From: Salegentibacter tibetensis
GTDB lineage: Bacteria > Bacteroidota > Bacteroidia > Flavobacteriales > Flavobacteriaceae
Assembly: GCF_020164485.1 (NCBI RefSeq)
Contig: NZ_JAIQZA010000006.1
Coordinates: forward strand, 62,001 to 126,000
DNA: 64,000 nt
Reading direction: 5' to 3'
This document shows positions 34,498 through 43,353 of the stretch, piece after piece (positions within the stretch are counted from its first letter, which is position 1; every line of letters starts with the position of its first letter). The notes below the pieces were generated by a model that ran no database searches, had not been told where the DNA came from, and worked only from the letters and a program-made list of their open reading frames with translations. Both the position numbers and the translations under genes were made by a program.

Positions 34498-35181
34498 TTA
34501 CCTTACTACATAACCCATCCCAATAACCGTTTGAATAAGCCTGTCTTCTGAATTATCTTTTAATTTTTTACGAAGGTAGTTAATATAAACATCTACAACA
34601 TTGGTTCCCAAATCATATTCTACTCCCCATACTTTTTCAAGTATTTGCTCGCGGGAAAGTACTTTGTTGTTATTCTCAATAAGAACTTTTAGAAGCTTAT
34701 ATTCTGTTGCGGTTAGTTTTATTTCTACCTTATCTTTAAAAACCCGCTTAGCTCCATCGTCTATAGCAATATTGTTGAAGATAATTTTCCGCTCTTTTTC
34801 TTCTGTTGAGGTTTCGGACTTTAATTTCCTGCGGCTTACGGCATTTACTCTGGCAAGAAGTTCATCTATCTTGAAGGGTTTTACAATATAATCATCAGCT
34901 CCAAGATTTAAACCTTTTACCACAGTTTCTGTTGTATCCAGGGCTGTTAATAAGATGATTGGAGTTTGATTTTTGGCTTGTTGAAGTTCTTCCAGTATTT
35001 CCAGCCCTGACTTGTCCGGTAACATAATATCCAGGAGTACCAGGTCATAATTTTGACTAAGAATTAAATCAAGGCCCATTTGGCCATTTGTGGCAATCCC
35101 TATACGGTGGCTTTTTTCAGACAAACATTTATGAAGCAGGGATGCCACGTTTGGCTCATCTTCAACTAACAGAATATTCAT
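34498..35181 (-). CDS. OmpR/PhoB family response regulator
   Basis: From ATG 35181 the protein has 227 residues. The receiver domain shows LLVEDEPNVA (acidic pocket), DLVLLDIMLPDKSG with the phospho-acceptor Asp, LLTALD and IVKPFKIDELLAR with the conserved Lys. The C-terminal winged helix (residues ~130-227) has LTATEYKLLKVLIENNNKVL and VVDVYINYLRKKL. A TTG three codons earlier is a weaker start. It is the first gene of the operon with the kinase and HAEPLYID protein, and divergent from the GluR0-like channel gene. Confidence 0.93.
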   Translation of the reverse strand: MNILLVEDEPNVASLLHKCLSEKSHRIGIATNGQMGLDLILSQNYDLVLLDIMLPDKSGLEILEELQQAKNQTPIILLTALDTTETVVKGLNLGADDYIVKPFKIDELLARVNAVSRRKLKSETSTEEKERKIIFNNIAIDDGAKRVFKDKVEIKLTATEYKLLKVLIENNNKVLSREQILEKVWGVEYDLGTNVVDVYINYLRKKLKDNSEDRLIQTVIGMGYVVR

Positions 35182-35299
35182 TGGGATCAAATATCAGAAA
35201 TTTATAGCTTTTGAAAATTAGAATAGGATTAGAATTCAGAATTTGTATTTCCTAAATACTCCTAAATTATGTATGTTGTGAAAATAACCAAAATGATCT

Positions 35300-36361
35300 A
35301 TGAAACAGCTTTATTTCTTCCTCACTTTTTGCATTTTTCTTTCTAGTATAAACTTATCAGCACAGGATTCGATTATTAATGATAAACTTGTTATAGGAAT
35401 TACCCCCACACCACCTTTTGTAATGCAGGAAAACGGGGAATACAACGGTTTGAGCATAGACTCCTGGCAATTGGTGAATGAAGACCTGGATTTAGATTAT
35501 GAATATAAAGAATATGCTTCTCTTGGTGATTTATTAAACGCGGTTGAAAACAAAGAGGTAGATTTTAGTATTAACCCGGTTACGGTGACCAATAACCGAA
35601 TGCAGCGAATGGATTTCTCTCAGCCATACTTTATATCACATACCGGTGTGGCTAAAAGAAGTGAGTCGCAGATTTTTAGTTATTTAGGTAACTTATTTAG
35701 CTGGAATTTTATTTCAGCAATACTTATTTTACTGGCGGTAATTTTCATTTTCGGCTTTCTGGTTTGGATCTTTGAGCGTAAAAAGAATGCCGAAGAATTT
35801 GGTAGCGGTTCCCGGGGAATACTTCAGGGGTTTTGGTGGAGTGCGGTAACTATGACCACCGTAGGTTATGGAGATAAATCGCCCAGAACTACGGGCGGCC
35901 GGGTAATTGCTCTTATCTGGATGTTTATGGCGATAATAATTATTTCCAGTTTAACAGCCGGAATAGCCTCATCACTTACGGTTCAAACCATGAACGATGA
36001 AATTACCGGAGTACAGGATTTATCTAAATTTGAAGTTACTACTGTAAAAAGCAGTAGTGCCCAGGAATTATTGAGTTTATATAACATTCAGCATAAAGAA
36101 GTATTTAGCGAAAAGGAAGGAATGCAACTTTTAAAGGATAAACAAACCAGGCTTTTTGTTTATGATGAACCCATTTTGCGCTATGAGTTAAAACGAAGAG
36201 GACTCGATAATGAAATTGAGGTTCTTCAAAAAACACTTAAAAAAGATTATTACGGGTATAGCTTTCCGAAGAATTCGGCATTGCTGGAAAAAATCAATCC
36301 CGTTTTAATTGGAGTTATGAAAACTATGGAGTGGAACTCAATAATGGCAGATTACGAATAG
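35300..36361 (+). CDS. GluR0-like ligand-gated potassium channel
   Basis: This 353-residue protein has a signal peptide (MKQLYFFLTFCIFLSSINLS) and a periplasmic-binding-protein type 3 domain that is split by a channel: lobe 1 at ~25-125 (LVIGITPTPPFVMQENGEYN, then NPVTVTNNRMQRMDFSQPYF), then TM1 (~137-160), a pore loop with the K+ selectivity filter T187-V-G-Y-G-D192, TM2 (~203-226), and the second half of the ligand domain (~230-353). This is the layout of prokaryotic ionotropic glutamate receptors such as GluR0. The ligand is probably an amino acid. It should form a tetramer in the inner membrane. It is divergent from the two-component operon. Confidence 0.88.
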   Translation: MKQLYFFLTFCIFLSSINLSAQDSIINDKLVIGITPTPPFVMQENGEYNGLSIDSWQLVNEDLDLDYEYKEYASLGDLLNAVENKEVDFSINPVTVTNNRMQRMDFSQPYFISHTGVAKRSESQIFSYLGNLFSWNFISAILILLAVIFIFGFLVWIFERKKNAEEFGSGSRGILQGFWWSAVTMTTVGYGDKSPRTTGGRVIALIWMFMAIIIISSLTAGIASSLTVQTMNDEITGVQDLSKFEVTTVKSSSAQELLSLYNIQHKEVFSEKEGMQLLKDKQTRLFVYDEPILRYELKRRGLDNEIEVLQKTLKKDYYGYSFPKNSALLEKINPVLIGVMKTMEWNSIMADYE

Positions 36362-36368
36362 GTTAAAA

Positions 36369-36497
36369 CTAAAAACCAACCTGCCCAAGGAGGAACCATA
36401 AAATTATAAAAACAATAATAATTCCTATACATCCACAGCCGCCACCTAATTTTTTCGCGCCCCACCCAGCTAGAATAGCCCTGATGATATTTTTCAT
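36369..36497 (-). CDS. 42-residue membrane peptide with GGGCGC motif
   Basis: The reverse strand carries a 42-codon frame from ATG 36497 to TAG at 36369-36371. The peptide has a basic amphipathic start (MKNIIRAILAGWGAKKL), a GGGCGC stretch with two cysteines, and one hydrophobic helix (IGIIIVFIILWFLL). It is convergent with the GluR0-like gene, with only seven bases between the stop codons. I recall similar unnamed small peptides in related flavobacteria, but the function is unknown. Coding is supported by the well-formed membrane-peptide layout, not by comparison. Confidence 0.6.
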   Translation of the reverse strand: MKNIIRAILAGWGAKKLGGGCGCIGIIIVFIILWFLLGQVGF

Positions 36498-36646
36498 ACT
36501 TACTTAGATATTTATAGGTTAAGTTGGGCTAATTTAGCTGAAATCAAATCCCAAAATTTAGAATTAGCAAATATTTAGCAGCATTTCAGTAAGAAGACTT
36601 AAAAAAATTAAAACTTCTATTTCGTATCTTTATAAAAATTAATAAG

Positions 36647-37522
36647 ATGAAAACACATAAACTAAAACTCGTTTTTATAAGCCTAATTATTAGCAGTGTT
36701 ACCTTTGCGCAAAGCACTTCAGCTACTTTAATTAAAAAAGTGGAAGGCTTTAGCCATCCAGAATCTGTTGTTTTTAATGAAGATAAGAATGAATATTACG
36801 TCTCCAATATGGCAGATAAAGTAGAAGGTGACGGATTTATTTCCAGGGTTTCTTCTGAGGGAGAGATTATCGAGTTAAAATGGATAGAAGGTTTGAAAGA
36901 CCCAAAAGGTTTACTTATAAAAGATGATAAGGTCTATGTAACCAATAATACCGAACTTATTGAGATTAATATTGAAGATTCAGAAATAACCAGGAGAATC
37001 GCAGTTGAAGGTGCCATTTCTTTAAATGATATAACAGTAGATGCGATGGGAAATATCTTTATCTCAGATTCAGGGAAAAGCGCGATTTTTTTGATGCCAG
37101 GCGATAAATCAAATATGATGATCCCAGAAAATGAAGAAGGAGAGATTATTGAATATTTAAACACTACCAGATTAGAATATGTAAACGGGCTATATGCTCA
37201 AAAAGATCAACTCTATGCGGCTGCCTGGGGAGAAAATACCGATGGTAATTTTCTAAAAATTGATATGGATACCCGTGAGATCACAAAGATTTCTAAGAAC
37301 GGAATTGGAAATCTGGATGGGATTCAGCCGGTTGGTGAAGATGCTTTTTATATATCAGATTGGGCTACCGGTAAAATTTACCTGGCCGGGAAAAACGGGG
37401 ACCTGGAAGAAGTTTTAACTTCAGGAAAAAGTGCCGGGGATATCCTTTTTGATGCTAAGAAAAATCAACTGGTTTTACCAATGAATCATCAAAACGCCGT
37501 TTGGTGGTATCAACTCCAATAA
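36647..37522 (+). CDS. Secreted SMP-30/NHL-type beta-propeller protein
   Basis: This 291-residue protein has a signal peptide (cleavage likely after TFA near residue 21). Repeated propeller strands follow (PESVVFNEDKNEYYVSNMA, LKDPKGLLIKDDKVYVTNN, LNDITVDAMGNIFISDSG and DGIQPVGEDAFYISDWATG), as in SMP-30/gluconolactonase and NHL-repeat proteins. Enzymatic residues cannot be assigned with certainty, so it may be a lactonase or a binding propeller. It is probably periplasmic. Its near match to a -7 box, TATCTTTA at 36625-36632, is imperfect. Confidence 0.82.
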   Translation: MKTHKLKLVFISLIISSVTFAQSTSATLIKKVEGFSHPESVVFNEDKNEYYVSNMADKVEGDGFISRVSSEGEIIELKWIEGLKDPKGLLIKDDKVYVTNNTELIEINIEDSEITRRIAVEGAISLNDITVDAMGNIFISDSGKSAIFLMPGDKSNMMIPENEEGEIIEYLNTTRLEYVNGLYAQKDQLYAAAWGENTDGNFLKIDMDTREITKISKNGIGNLDGIQPVGEDAFYISDWATGKIYLAGKNGDLEEVLTSGKSAGDILFDAKKNQLVLPMNHQNAVWWYQLQ

Positions 37523-37582
37523 TTTAAGACTACCTTATCATTCTTAAATTATTGAAATACTAATTTTTAAAAAACTAAGCAA

Positions 37583-37729
37583 ATGGAACTTAAGAAAGAC
37601 AAAGAGGAAAAAGATTATATTTTAAAGGATAATAAGAAGACCAATTTCGGGATAGGATTTATCATCACGATCTTACTCATTCTAATTGTTGCGGTAGTAA
37701 TCTCCGGTTTTTATTTTGGGTTTTGGTAA
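37583..37729 (+). CDS. 48-residue single-span membrane peptide
   Basis: An ATG at 37583 opens a 48-codon frame. The peptide has a highly charged N-terminal half (MELKKDKEEKDYILKDNKK) and a C-terminal membrane helix (IGFIITILLILIVAVVISGF) ending YFGFW. It follows the propeller gene by 60 bases. The function is unknown; the sharp split into charged and hydrophobic halves supports it as a real tail-anchored peptide. Confidence 0.6.
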   Translation: MELKKDKEEKDYILKDNKKTNFGIGFIITILLILIVAVVISGFYFGFW

Positions 37730-37790
37730 TAGTTAAAAATCAACCTGAAGGGCTTAAGTGTTTTTTCGTATAAATTAAGGGCGTGGTGAA

Positions 37791-37843
37791 CCACCCCTTT
37801 CTTCAGCAAAGCTGAATTCATTCCTCTTCTTTGAAAGGAGGGG
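37791..37843. repeat. Nested hairpin between convergent genes
   Basis: CCACCCCTTTC (37791-37801) pairs with GAAAGGAGGGG (37833-37843) as an outer stem, and TTCAGC-AAA-GCTGAA (37802-37816) forms an inner hairpin. It sits ten bases before the stop codon of the convergent gene at 37853. It resembles palindromic repeats common in Bacteroidota genomes and may terminate transcription from both sides. Confidence 0.6.
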
Positions 37844-37852
37844 AGCTTTTAT

Positions 37853-38497
37853 CTACTTCTTAATCTCATTAATCAACAAAAACGCCTGATTCACATATTC
37901 TTTTTCTAAAAAGAGCGCAAAATAGTTTGAGGTAGAGATCATTTCAAAAATTGGGATTCCTTCGTAGGCCAGTAGTTTAAAGAGATAGAAATACAGGCCT
38001 ACAAACTGCGAACTGTTTTTGGGCAGGGCAATCGTTATAGACGATAGTTCCTCTTTTATAGATACCCGCCTTTCATTTCTGAAACAATCTTCAACAAGAT
38101 TGGTAAGACTTGAGGAAACCAGGATATTGCTTTCCTGATAATTACTGGAGTAATTGAGATAAACCCCCGTTTGATCTTTTACCGCATCGAGCAACCTCGC
38201 TTTATTGGCAATTATGGTATTGGAATTTAAAAAAGTATACTCGGTAATTCCAGATCGTACTACAATATCTCCCAGCTCCCTTAAATGTTGCATATTTATT
38301 TTAGTCCGGCGGGGAGCATAGCGTCTTAAAGCCATAATAATAGAACCCTGTTTTACAGGTTTTCGCATTTCTTTTTCTACCTGGGGCTGAATATCATCGG
38401 CCAATCCGCTAAAATTTACAATATCTCGCGCAATCGCATCATCCAGAAAAGGTTGGTGTCTTATTATATCGTGAACACAGGTAGTTATAGTTTTCAT
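37853..38497 (-). CDS. ACT-like domain regulator divergent from aspartate kinase
   Basis: This 214-residue protein has a helical N-terminal half (TTCVHDIIRHQPFLDDAIAR, then GSIIMALRRYAPRR), which could be a DNA-binding or dimerisation region, and a C-terminal ACT-like half with the beta-alpha-beta pattern (SSITIALPKNSSQFVGLYFY, GIPIFEMISTSNYFALFL, VNQAFLLINEI). ACT domains bind amino acids. Placed head to head with the aspartate kinase gene 173 bases away, it probably senses an aspartate-family amino acid and regulates that gene or enzyme (inference). No catalytic domain is present. Confidence 0.7.
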   Translation of the reverse strand: MKTITTCVHDIIRHQPFLDDAIARDIVNFSGLADDIQPQVEKEMRKPVKQGSIIMALRRYAPRRTKINMQHLRELGDIVVRSGITEYTFLNSNTIIANKARLLDAVKDQTGVYLNYSSNYQESNILVSSSLTNLVEDCFRNERRVSIKEELSSITIALPKNSSQFVGLYFYLFKLLAYEGIPIFEMISTSNYFALFLEKEYVNQAFLLINEIKK

Positions 38498-38670
38498 TGT
38501 TAAATATTATACATTTTGTGCAAATGTATATAAAATGAAAGATAATTTTTGTCACAGCGGGCTTTAATTCTAATTATGCACTGAGTTATTTCAAAGGAAG
38601 GAATATAAACTTTCCAAATAGTAAATAACATATAAAAAATTTAAATCTCACTAAGAGTAAATAATTAGTA

Positions 38671-40008
38671 ATGAAAGTATTAAAGTTTGGCGGAACTTCT
38701 GTAGGATCTGTAGAGAGCATTAGAAATGTAAAAAACATTTTAGCTGCAAGAAGTGGGAAGAAAGTGCTGGTACTTTCGGCAATGGCCGGGGTGACTAATA
38801 AACTGGTTGAAATTTCAGAAAACATTAAAGCTGAAGATTATTCAGCCATTAATACTATTATTGCTGAGTTAAAACAAAAGCACGAATCTACGATAGATGA
38901 GCTTATAAATGAACCAGGCTTAAATTCGCAGGCAAAGGATTTTGTGAATAATGTGCTTGAAGGTTTACAGAAACTAAGCCGCAGTAAATATTCTGAAGGA
39001 GTGTATTCGGAAGTTGTAACTACCGGTGAGACTATGCTTACCTACATTTTTTCAACTTTTCTTACGAGTTCAGGAATTCAGAATAATTTCCTGAATGCCA
39101 GGGAATTTATGCAGGTTTCAAATCTAGAAAATCCTGATACAGATTTAGTAGGTAAACTATTTCAGCAGAGTATAGAAAACCTTGAACCAACAGATATTTA
39201 TATTACTCAGGGTTTTGTGAGAATTGATGCGCAAAATTCCATTAGTACTCTCAAAAGAGGTGGAAGCGATTACAGCGCTACCATTCTGGCTGCAGCGGTT
39301 CAGGCTGAAGAAGTACAAATATGGACAGATATTGACGGGTTTCATAATAATGATCCCCGTTATGTTGAAAACACACACGCTATTGCCGAGTTAAGTTTTG
39401 AAGAAGCAGCAGAGCTTGCTTATTTTGGAGCAAAAATTTTGCACCCACAAACTATTTCTCCGGTTATAAAAAGGCAAATTCCTTTATTTTTAAAAAATAC
39501 CTTTACCCCAGAACTTCCCGGAACTAAAATATCATCAGAGATTCATACACTCGGACTTAAAGCGATTTCAGCAAAAGACGGAATTACTGCCATTAAAATT
39601 AAATCTAACCGGATGCTGATGGCACACGGATTTCTTAAAAAAATCTTTGAGGTTTTTGATAAATACGAAACCGCAATCGATATGATTACCACTTCAGAAA
39701 TAGCGATTTCCTTAACCATAGACGACGACAGGAACTTAAATGAAATTCTGGAAGAGTTAAACGCTTATGGCGAGATTACCGTCGAGAAAGATCACAGTAT
39801 TATTTGCATTGTAGGTGAAGGCCTAATTGAAGATAAAAGTACCAGCCGATTATTCGAATTATTAAATGATATTCCTGTGAGAATGATTTCTTATGGAGGA
39901 AGCAATAACAATATATCTTTACTGGTAGATACCAAAAATAAAATACAAACCCTGCAGGGTTTAAACCGCAAATTGTTTGAGGACCGAGCAATACCTCAAT
40001 TTGTTTGA
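38671..40008 (+). CDS. lysC: Aspartate kinase
   Basis: This 445-residue monofunctional aspartokinase phosphorylates aspartate in the first step to lysine, threonine, methionine and diaminopimelate. The kinase domain begins MKVLKFGGTSVGSVESI and contains VVTTGETMLTY, LKRGGSDYSATIL and WTDIDGFHNNDPR. Two C-terminal ACT domains follow (~300-445, with AISAKDGITAIKIKSNRML and IICIVGEGL), the usual site of feedback inhibition. No homoserine dehydrogenase is fused, unlike many Bacteroidota copies. The symbol is used in the broad sense, since lysC and thrA-type isozymes cannot be told apart here. A strong terminator follows. Confidence 0.93.
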   Translation: MKVLKFGGTSVGSVESIRNVKNILAARSGKKVLVLSAMAGVTNKLVEISENIKAEDYSAINTIIAELKQKHESTIDELINEPGLNSQAKDFVNNVLEGLQKLSRSKYSEGVYSEVVTTGETMLTYIFSTFLTSSGIQNNFLNAREFMQVSNLENPDTDLVGKLFQQSIENLEPTDIYITQGFVRIDAQNSISTLKRGGSDYSATILAAAVQAEEVQIWTDIDGFHNNDPRYVENTHAIAELSFEEAAELAYFGAKILHPQTISPVIKRQIPLFLKNTFTPELPGTKISSEIHTLGLKAISAKDGITAIKIKSNRMLMAHGFLKKIFEVFDKYETAIDMITTSEIAISLTIDDDRNLNEILEELNAYGEITVEKDHSIICIVGEGLIEDKSTSRLFELLNDIPVRMISYGGSNNNISLLVDTKNKIQTLQGLNRKLFEDRAIPQFV

Positions 40009-40048
40009 TTTCTGTTTGTGAACAGGAAACTGTTCCTTTTGTGTAGTG

Positions 40049-40086
40049 AAAACCGCTGGTAGGTTAAATTTAACCAGCGGTTTTTT
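40049..40086 (+). terminator. Terminator after the aspartate kinase gene
   Basis: AAAACCGCTGGT pairs with ACCAGCGGTTTT around a loop and is followed by a T run. It is roughly symmetrical and so may serve the convergent glycosyltransferase gene as well. Confidence 0.85.
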
Positions 40087-40107
40087 ATGTTTAAAATCCT
40101 TTGAAAA

Positions 40108-41364
40108 CTACTGCTTTATAGTCTTGTTGAGTTTACTTTTCTCCTTTTCTTCAATGAATTTCGCCATAAAATAGGTACTTCTATGTTGATGATGTTGTAG
40201 CATTTTTCCTATAAAATTTCTTTGTCTGTAGACATTTATATTTTGAATAAGATCTGATAATCTATTGGAAAATTCTTGACGATGTTCTTCTTTATCAAAC
40301 CTTGAAGCAATAATTTCAAAACCACTTCCTACCGACTTTTCCCAAAGTTTTTCTTCTGAATATAATTGCACAGCTTTTTTTGCAAAGTCTTTTGCATCGT
40401 TAGAGATAAATCCGTTCCAGTTGAGGTCTCCGGCAATTCCCTCGGCTCCAATTATTGTGGTCACTGAAGGCGTTCCGCATTGCATTGCCTGTATAAGTTT
40501 CCCTTTTAAGCCTGCTCCAAAGCGTATTGGTGCCAGGCAAATTCTGGCATTTTTCATAACCTTTTCGGCATTTTCGACACGACCTTTTACGATAAAACCT
40601 TCTTTTTCATTGTGAAGGTTCCAGACTTTCTGAGACGGATAAGCCCCGTAAATTTCCAATTTTGCTTCAGGGAGTTCCTGCTTTATCAAAGGCCAGATTT
40701 CTTCTTTTAAATATAATACCGCGTTCCAATTGGGTTCGTGTAAAAAATTACCAATACTTATAAAATTTTCACGTTGTTCAAATTTCGGTAATTTAAGCTG
40801 TTTTTCTCCGGATACAGGTTCCGGGAGGAAGGGCAGGTAATGCAAAAGATTTGTATGTATGCTGAATTCATCCTGCAGAAATTGCTTTTCAACTTCAGAA
40901 ATTATAAGGCTAAGGTCACAGCGGTAAATACTCGCGATTTCCCTTTTGGTAATGTCGGCATCGAAATAAAGACTTTCCGCAGAAATATTCTTTTTGAAAG
41001 CTTCAGTGCGGGTTTTTCTTAAAAAATGGAGGTCTTCAGTATCTAAAATTTTCACCGCTTCCGGGTAGGTTTCATCAACTCTCCAGCCAAATTGCTCTTC
41101 CGTCATAAAACGATCAAAAAGCACCAAATCTGGCTGAATTCTCTTTAACATTGCATCAAAAGAAGGATGGTTCATTTTAATTACTTCAGAAGGGATATTC
41201 ATCTTTTCTAAATCTACAGCAAACTCGCTACGAGCCGCAGTAGTTACAAAGGTGATTTTATAATTTTTGGAAAGAAAAAACTCTAATAACTGCAGCATTC
41301 GGCTACCTGCGGCCGAAGAATGAGGTTCGGGCCAAACACAACCAATTACAAGTAAACGCGACAT
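40108..41364 (-). CDS. GT4-like glycosyltransferase
   Basis: This 418-residue protein has the two-Rossmann (GT-B) layout: an N-terminal acceptor domain (LLVIGCVWPEPHSSAAGSRM, DLVLFDRFMTEEQFGWRVD) and a C-terminal donor domain (ISIGNFLHEPNWNAVLYL, ICLAPIRFGAGLKGKLIQAM, then QCGTPSVTT) where the E of the usual E-x7-E motif is only partly recognisable. The family transfers sugars from nucleotide donors in the cytoplasm. There are no other polysaccharide genes nearby, so the acceptor is unknown. About 40 basic residues form the C-terminal tail. Confidence 0.82.
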   Translation of the reverse strand: MSRLLVIGCVWPEPHSSAAGSRMLQLLEFFLSKNYKITFVTTAARSEFAVDLEKMNIPSEVIKMNHPSFDAMLKRIQPDLVLFDRFMTEEQFGWRVDETYPEAVKILDTEDLHFLRKTRTEAFKKNISAESLYFDADITKREIASIYRCDLSLIISEVEKQFLQDEFSIHTNLLHYLPFLPEPVSGEKQLKLPKFEQRENFISIGNFLHEPNWNAVLYLKEEIWPLIKQELPEAKLEIYGAYPSQKVWNLHNEKEGFIVKGRVENAEKVMKNARICLAPIRFGAGLKGKLIQAMQCGTPSVTTIIGAEGIAGDLNWNGFISNDAKDFAKKAVQLYSEEKLWEKSVGSGFEIIASRFDKEEHRQEFSNRLSDLIQNINVYRQRNFIGKMLQHHQHRSTYFMAKFIEEKEKSKLNKTIKQ

Positions 41365-41407
41365 AAAGTTTTTTTCAAAAATACCTGAAATTAAAGCAGA
41401 TTCCTAA

Positions 41408-43219
41408 TTAAAAACTAGCAGAAAGTAGGAGGGAAGCCGTTACCCAGAGCACCAAAGACACGGTACCGCCAATAATGAAAAAATGCCTGAAGCGGTATAT
41501 ACCCATCCCGTATATTATGGTGTTTGTTTGGTAACCAACGGGAGTGAAAAAACTAAAATTAGAAGCAAATAAAACCGATAGAATAAAAGGTTTGGGATCC
41601 ATTTGCATACTCGCCGCAATACTAATAGCGATTGGGGTGATAATTATTGCCGTAGCATTATTGGAAATAAATCCGCTTAAAATCATCGTGACCAGGAACA
41701 GGATTCCAATAATAATAGTATCGGTTTGATTTTCGAAAACCAGCATTAATTGATCTGAGATCCATTGATCGGCGCCGGTATTGCTCATCGCTACACCCAG
41801 CGGAATCATTCCAGCCAGTAGAAAAATAATCTGCCAGTTTACCTGCGCATAGATTTTCCCTAAATCTATACACTTTGTGAAAATCATTAGGAAGCATCCA
41901 ATAATTGCGCTTTTTAATATTGGAAAAATGGAAAACGCCGAGAGTCCAATAACCACTAATAAAATGGATAAAGAAAGGTATCTTTTGGTTTTTGTGGTGA
42001 CTTCAATATTTTTATGCTGCTGTAAAATGGTGACATTTTCAATCTTCTGTAATTCATCTAGGGCGCTTTCGCTAACTTCTACCAATAACCGGTCTCCAAC
42101 CCTTAATTCAATTTCATCTGTCCCTCGGTTAAAAATTCGTCTTCTCGGATTTCTAAAATTTCTTCGCTTTCTTATCGCCAGGGGAACAGCCCCGTGAAGA
42201 TCGTACCAGCCCACGGTTTTTATACTTTTTCCAATTAGGGGAGAGTTGGGAAGCATTAAAATTTCTACCACCTGAACGTTTTCTTCCAGTTCTTCAGAAT
42301 CGATTATGGGATCTGTGAGTTTTTTATTGTCGTCTTCTTTAATTACTGTAAAACCCTCGGCATCTTTGAGTTTTATTAAATTTTCAAGATTACAGCGTAG
42401 CAAAAGTTGATCACCTGCTTTAAGCGTTGTGAATTTACCCGGTCTATCGTTTATAATTCCGTTACGCTTCAGCCTCAAAACCTCAATATCCTCTTTATCA
42501 TATAGAAAACTTTCGCGAATACTTTTTCCTATTACACTCGAATCATTTGTGATAATTACTTTGGTAATATATTCATCCAGATTATAATCTTCACTAATTT
42601 GAGTTTTTTTGGCTCTGGGAAGCAATTTCACCAGGGCACTCACAATTATTATAGTGATTATCATAAAAATGACACCATACCAGGTAAATTCAAAGAAGCT
42701 AAAACGTTCTACACCTCGATCTACTGCCACTGCATTTACAATAAGGTTTGTAGAGGTTCCCATAAGTGTGCAACTTCCGCCAATAATACCGGCAAAGGAA
42801 ATTGGTAAAAGTAACTTTGAATTAGGGATATCGTACTTGGCCGATAATTCTGTAATAATTTTAATAAAAACGATTACGACCGCTGTAGTATTGATAAATG
42901 CCGAAATACTTCCTGCTATAAACATAAAAACAGGTACCATTAGAAATACCGGAAGCATTCGCAAACTTTTTAGGCCGCTGGCAAGCCAGTCTATTACTCC
43001 ATTGGTTTCCAGTCCAATTGCTATGATCATTAACGAGAGAACTGTAATAGTAGCCGGACTGGAAAACCCGGAAATAGCTTCCTCGGGGCTAACTACATTG
43101 GTCATTAATAATGCTGCAAGAATAAAAAAAGCGATTTTATCTACCGGAAAAACTTCCAGTGCAAAAAGCACAATTACCACGATAATGATAAAAAACAATA
43201 TGGCTATCTCTACGGTCAT
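41408..43219 (-). CDS. SLC13/DASS family permease with two TrkA-C domains
   Basis: From ATG 43219 the protein has 603 residues. About 11-12 membrane segments flank a central cytoplasmic part (~210-405) with two RCK_C/TrkA-C-like domains (VIGKSIRESFLYDKEDIEVL, LRVGDRLLVEVSE). Ion and substrate motifs are GTSTNLIVNAVAV in the first half, and SNNATAIIITPIA and FFTPVGYQTNTIIYG in the second half. Family knowledge: sodium-coupled uptake of dicarboxylates or sulfate; members with TrkA-C domains are often annotated as sulfate or anion transporters. The substrate is not resolvable. It stands alone, divergent from the gluconate operon. Confidence 0.9.
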   Translation of the reverse strand: MTVEIAILFFIIIVVIVLFALEVFPVDKIAFFILAALLMTNVVSPEEAISGFSSPATITVLSLMIIAIGLETNGVIDWLASGLKSLRMLPVFLMVPVFMFIAGSISAFINTTAVVIVFIKIITELSAKYDIPNSKLLLPISFAGIIGGSCTLMGTSTNLIVNAVAVDRGVERFSFFEFTWYGVIFMIITIIIVSALVKLLPRAKKTQISEDYNLDEYITKVIITNDSSVIGKSIRESFLYDKEDIEVLRLKRNGIINDRPGKFTTLKAGDQLLLRCNLENLIKLKDAEGFTVIKEDDNKKLTDPIIDSEELEENVQVVEILMLPNSPLIGKSIKTVGWYDLHGAVPLAIRKRRNFRNPRRRIFNRGTDEIELRVGDRLLVEVSESALDELQKIENVTILQQHKNIEVTTKTKRYLSLSILLVVIGLSAFSIFPILKSAIIGCFLMIFTKCIDLGKIYAQVNWQIIFLLAGMIPLGVAMSNTGADQWISDQLMLVFENQTDTIIIGILFLVTMILSGFISNNATAIIITPIAISIAASMQMDPKPFILSVLFASNFSFFTPVGYQTNTIIYGMGIYRFRHFFIIGGTVSLVLWVTASLLLSASF

Positions 43220-43353
43220 CACTTAAATTTATAAAATAAAAATAAGGGAATACGCCTTTGCAAAATTCTTCTTCTGAAATTTTTATGAATTAATAAATAC
43301 TTATAATTTTTATCGAGTCATATTAATTCCTATTTTGGAGATTAAAATAAATT

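Noticed and set aside
38498-38670. Possible lysine riboswitch upstream of aspartate kinase
   Set aside because: No five-way junction or conserved lysine-riboswitch core could be traced in the 173 bases.
42609-43219. Open frame of about 200 codons on the plus strand
   Set aside because: It is the mirror of the SLC13 permease gene, whose membrane-protein sequence leaves the opposite strand open; the composition is not protein-like.
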